NCBI RefSeq assembly: GCF_008831545.1
Contig: NZ_CP044523.1
Location: 496,001-560,000, forward strand
DNA from: Halorussus halophilus
GTDB taxonomy: Archaea; Halobacteriota; Halobacteria; Halobacteriales; Haladaptataceae
Direction: 5' to 3'
DNA: 64,000 nt
Shown here: piece after piece, positions 62,184 through 64,000 of the stretch
Layout: each line of letters opens with the position of its first letter
How positions within the stretch are numbered: the first letter of the stretch is position 1
The notes under the pieces: generated by a model
The model's database searches: none
What the model was told of the DNA's origin: nothing
What the model saw: the letters and a program-made list of their open reading frames with translations, nothing else
Position numbers and translations under genes: made by a program

Positions 62184-63251
62184 TCACCCGTTCTCCTCCC
62201 AGTTTATCTCGTCGCTCCGATCGACTCTCCGGAGGACGAACGACCCGATGGAGAGGGTTCGCTTCGCGACCGTCGAAATCCGGAGGATGTACGCGAGCAG
62301 AATCATGAACGGTGCGACGGCGACCGTCATCCCGAAGCTGATCGCCAGCACGTCGTTGCTGATGCCGAGCGTCGCGCCCGGAACCGACTGGGCGTCGTAG
62401 TAGGTAATCATCGACGCGGTGACGATGAGCGCCGGAACCGCCGAGTAGAGCATCGCCCGCGAGAGGTTGACCAGTTCCCACTGGAAGTACAGCGTCTTGA
62501 AGTGTTCGCGCGCGGGACCGAAGAACTTCAGCACCTCGACGAGGTCGTCGAAGGCCTCGCGCACTTCGTCGGTCAGCGCGTCGCGGTGGTCGTTGCGGAT
62601 GCGCCGCGCGAGGAATATCTTCCACGAGTAGTTGAAGTTCAGCACCGCCGAGAGCAACTGGAAGGTGCCGAACTGCGCGTCGTCCAGTTGGTCGCTCACC
62701 TCGTCGGCGTTGGTCTCTAACCCATCGACGTAGCTGTGGATCTGCTCTTTCAGTTCTTCGTCGCGACTCTCCTCCACTGCGTCGGCGAGGTCGTTGGCCC
62801 GCGAGCGCGTCACGTCGATGAGTGCTTGCAAGAAAGAGGCGGGTTCCGGTGGACTCGTCTTCGTCTCCAGCACGTCCTCTACGTCCTCCCGGAACTCCAT
62901 CGCACCCTCCATGCGACTGCGCTGGTCGCCGACCGGACCCAATTCCTGCGAGAGGACGAGTTGGTTGAGCGTCACGACCAGCGTCACGCCGGTGATGATG
63001 GCGGTGACGAACGCCTGAAACAGCGTCTCTGCTGGGTCAGATGCAGCGACGGATTGCTGGACGCCGCGGGGGTCCAAGACGCCGAGGATGACCATAGAGA
63101 GGAAGACCCCCAGCAGGAGTGCGCCCGCGACGTGCCACCGATTGGCCTCCATGAGTACCCAGAGCTTCGCACTGCTATCGTCTGCTCGTTCGCGCATCGT
63201 GTCGCCCGGTTGTGACTCTTCGCCCGCCGACCCCGACCCGTCGTTCGACAT
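62184..63251 (-). CDS. Four-helix membrane protein of unknown function, linked to desampylase
   Basis: A 355-residue paralogue of the 45155 gene. Helices at about 40-62 and 82-105 precede QLVLSQELGPVGDQRSRMEG, a helical domain (DDAQFGTFQLLSAVLNFNYS, ARRIRNDHRDALTDEVREAF, VEVLKFFGPAREHFKTLYF) and two more helices (about 262-330). The phrases D-A-x-F-G-T-F, the N-Y-S-W region and R-D-A-L-T-D are shared with the other copy. It is immediately upstream of the desampylase gene. No family with a known function recognised. Confidence 0.8.
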   Translation of the reverse strand: MSNDGSGSAGEESQPGDTMRERADDSSAKLWVLMEANRWHVAGALLLGVFLSMVILGVLDPRGVQQSVAASDPAETLFQAFVTAIITGVTLVVTLNQLVLSQELGPVGDQRSRMEGAMEFREDVEDVLETKTSPPEPASFLQALIDVTRSRANDLADAVEESRDEELKEQIHSYVDGLETNADEVSDQLDDAQFGTFQLLSAVLNFNYSWKIFLARRIRNDHRDALTDEVREAFDDLVEVLKFFGPAREHFKTLYFQWELVNLSRAMLYSAVPALIVTASMITYYDAQSVPGATLGISNDVLAISFGMTVAVAPFMILLAYILRISTVAKRTLSIGSFVLRRVDRSDEINWEENG

Positions 63252-63365
63252 GTCCTGTCACTACGTCGGCAGGCCAGAAATACCCGTGGGCCCCGACGGT
63301 CGTCGAGTGTGCGATATCGTCGCCAGTCGGTGGACCTTTTTGGTCGCTCGGCCCGTGGTCGTGGT

Positions 63366-64000
63366 ATGCGACGACACACCAGGTCCATCCTCGTGGTGGT
63401 CGTCCTCCTCGTCTTCGGAGGCACGGCCACCGTCGCGGGCCACCCGTCGCAGATGGGTGGGGAACAGCAGTCGCTCTCGATTGGGCAGGCAACGTCCGAG
63501 CAGGCCGAGAGCGAGACCAACGTCACCGTCGTCACGGAAGGGTTCGACCCCGATTACGACCCTGAAACAGTTCTCGCTCGCGTCGAGGAACTCAGGGACT
63601 TGAACGCCATCGAGGACGTGACGCTCCACGAGTACGCCGACGAAAACGAGAGCGTCGCCGACGTTCGCGACCAGTTCGGCGCGATTCGGCCCGCGGGTGC
63701 CCGCGCGTTACAGTTGTACTCGAACGGTTCGACCGAACAGCGACTGCCGCTCGGGTACACCATCGAACGCGACGACGGCGTCCACATCTATCTGATGAAC
63801 GAAACCGACGTACAGGCGTACAACCTCTCGCAGGAACTCGTCGTCGCCCACGAGTTTGTCCACGCCTTGCAGTTCCAGCACGACCTCATCTCTCCCTCTC
63901 GGACCGAGTTCCGCGACGACTTCGAGATGTGGACCACCGACGCGATACTCGTCGTCACGTCACTGATAGAGGGCGACGCGATGACGGTCACCGAGCAGTA
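63366..64000 (+). CDS. Hvo_1808-like surface protein with HEFVH motif (3' end missing)
   Basis: The frame opens at the ATG at 63366 and runs past the window end (211 codons seen). MRRHTRSILVVVVLLVFGGT is a signal peptide. VVAHEFVHALQFQHD is a gluzincin-type zinc-protease motif (HExxH). The start resembles the haloarchaeal Hvo_1808 family of surface proteins. No transmembrane end or third zinc ligand can be judged because the protein is cut. Confidence 0.8.
   Translation, partial: MRRHTRSILVVVVLLVFGGTATVAGHPSQMGGEQQSLSIGQATSEQAESETNVTVVTEGFDPDYDPETVLARVEELRDLNAIEDVTLHEYADENESVADVRDQFGAIRPAGARALQLYSNGSTEQRLPLGYTIERDDGVHIYLMNETDVQAYNLSQELVVAHEFVHALQFQHDLISPSRTEFRDDFEMWTTDAILVVTSLIEGDAMTVTEQ

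Overview
The window is a high-GC chromosome segment from a haloarchaeon (class Halobacteria). Support comes from strongly acidic proteomes (Asp/Glu-rich, few Lys), twin-arginine and lipobox signal peptides on most secreted proteins, leaderless-type promoters with a TATA-like box about 25-32 nt before the start codon, and archaeal markers: HMG-CoA reductase, GatD, the ubiquitin-like protein SAMP1, a JAMM desampylase, type II methionine aminopeptidase, archaeal ribose-1,5-bisphosphate isomerase, Trk/RCK potassium proteins and a halobacterial transducer. No rRNA, tRNA or CRISPR array was found.

Layout. 1-6.4 kb: HMG-CoA reductase (cut by the window edge), a zinc-ribbon/winged-helix protein, VOC and cupin proteins, a TPR-like protein, a cation diffusion facilitator (CDF) and isocitrate dehydrogenase. 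6.4-13 kb: metallophosphoesterase, two tandem Tat-exported beta-propeller proteins with a relic of a third copy, an isoaspartyl peptidase and a Thr-rich surface protein. 13-20 kb: methionine aminopeptidase, TrkA/TrkH, a HIT protein, and a possible metal-homeostasis cluster (HxlR-type regulator, 29-residue Cys-rich microprotein, CDF exporter). 20-31 kb: chemotaxis transducer, two-domain cupredoxin, repeat protein, tRNA methylthiotransferase, a membrane gene broken by an in-frame TAG, an MscS-like protein, a third propeller lipoprotein, deoxyribose-phosphate aldolase and ribose-1,5-bisphosphate isomerase. 31.9-35.6 kb: an AT-richer accessory patch with an IS4-type transposase, a lipoprotein and a membrane-anchored winged-helix regulator. 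35.6-48.6 kb: membrane proteins, a PfkB kinase and nucleoside phosphorylase, HPP/USP fusion, potassium channel, two RCK_C membrane proteins, SAMP1 with a membrane protein, GNAT and GatD. 48.6-64 kb: regulators, haloarchaeal orphans, carB, IPP isomerase, a PhzF-like gene, MoaB, a zinc-type oxidoreductase, desampylase with a second membrane paralogue, and a truncated HEFVH surface protein.

Connections. Potassium and osmotic handling is over-represented (TrkAH, channel, RCK_C pair, MscS). Nucleoside phosphorylase, PfkB kinase, ribose-1,5-bisphosphate isomerase and DeoC together suggest nucleoside salvage into the pentose bisphosphate route. HMG-CoA reductase and IPP isomerase serve archaeal lipid synthesis.

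The most unusual points are: (i) two paralogous four-helix membrane proteins of unknown function, one directly after SAMP1 and the other directly upstream of the desampylase on the same strand; (ii) the regulator/Cys-microprotein/CDF cluster with a perfect 11-bp palindrome; and (iii) a composite intergenic repeat family with a conserved core and arrays of small perfect hairpins, present at about seven loci.
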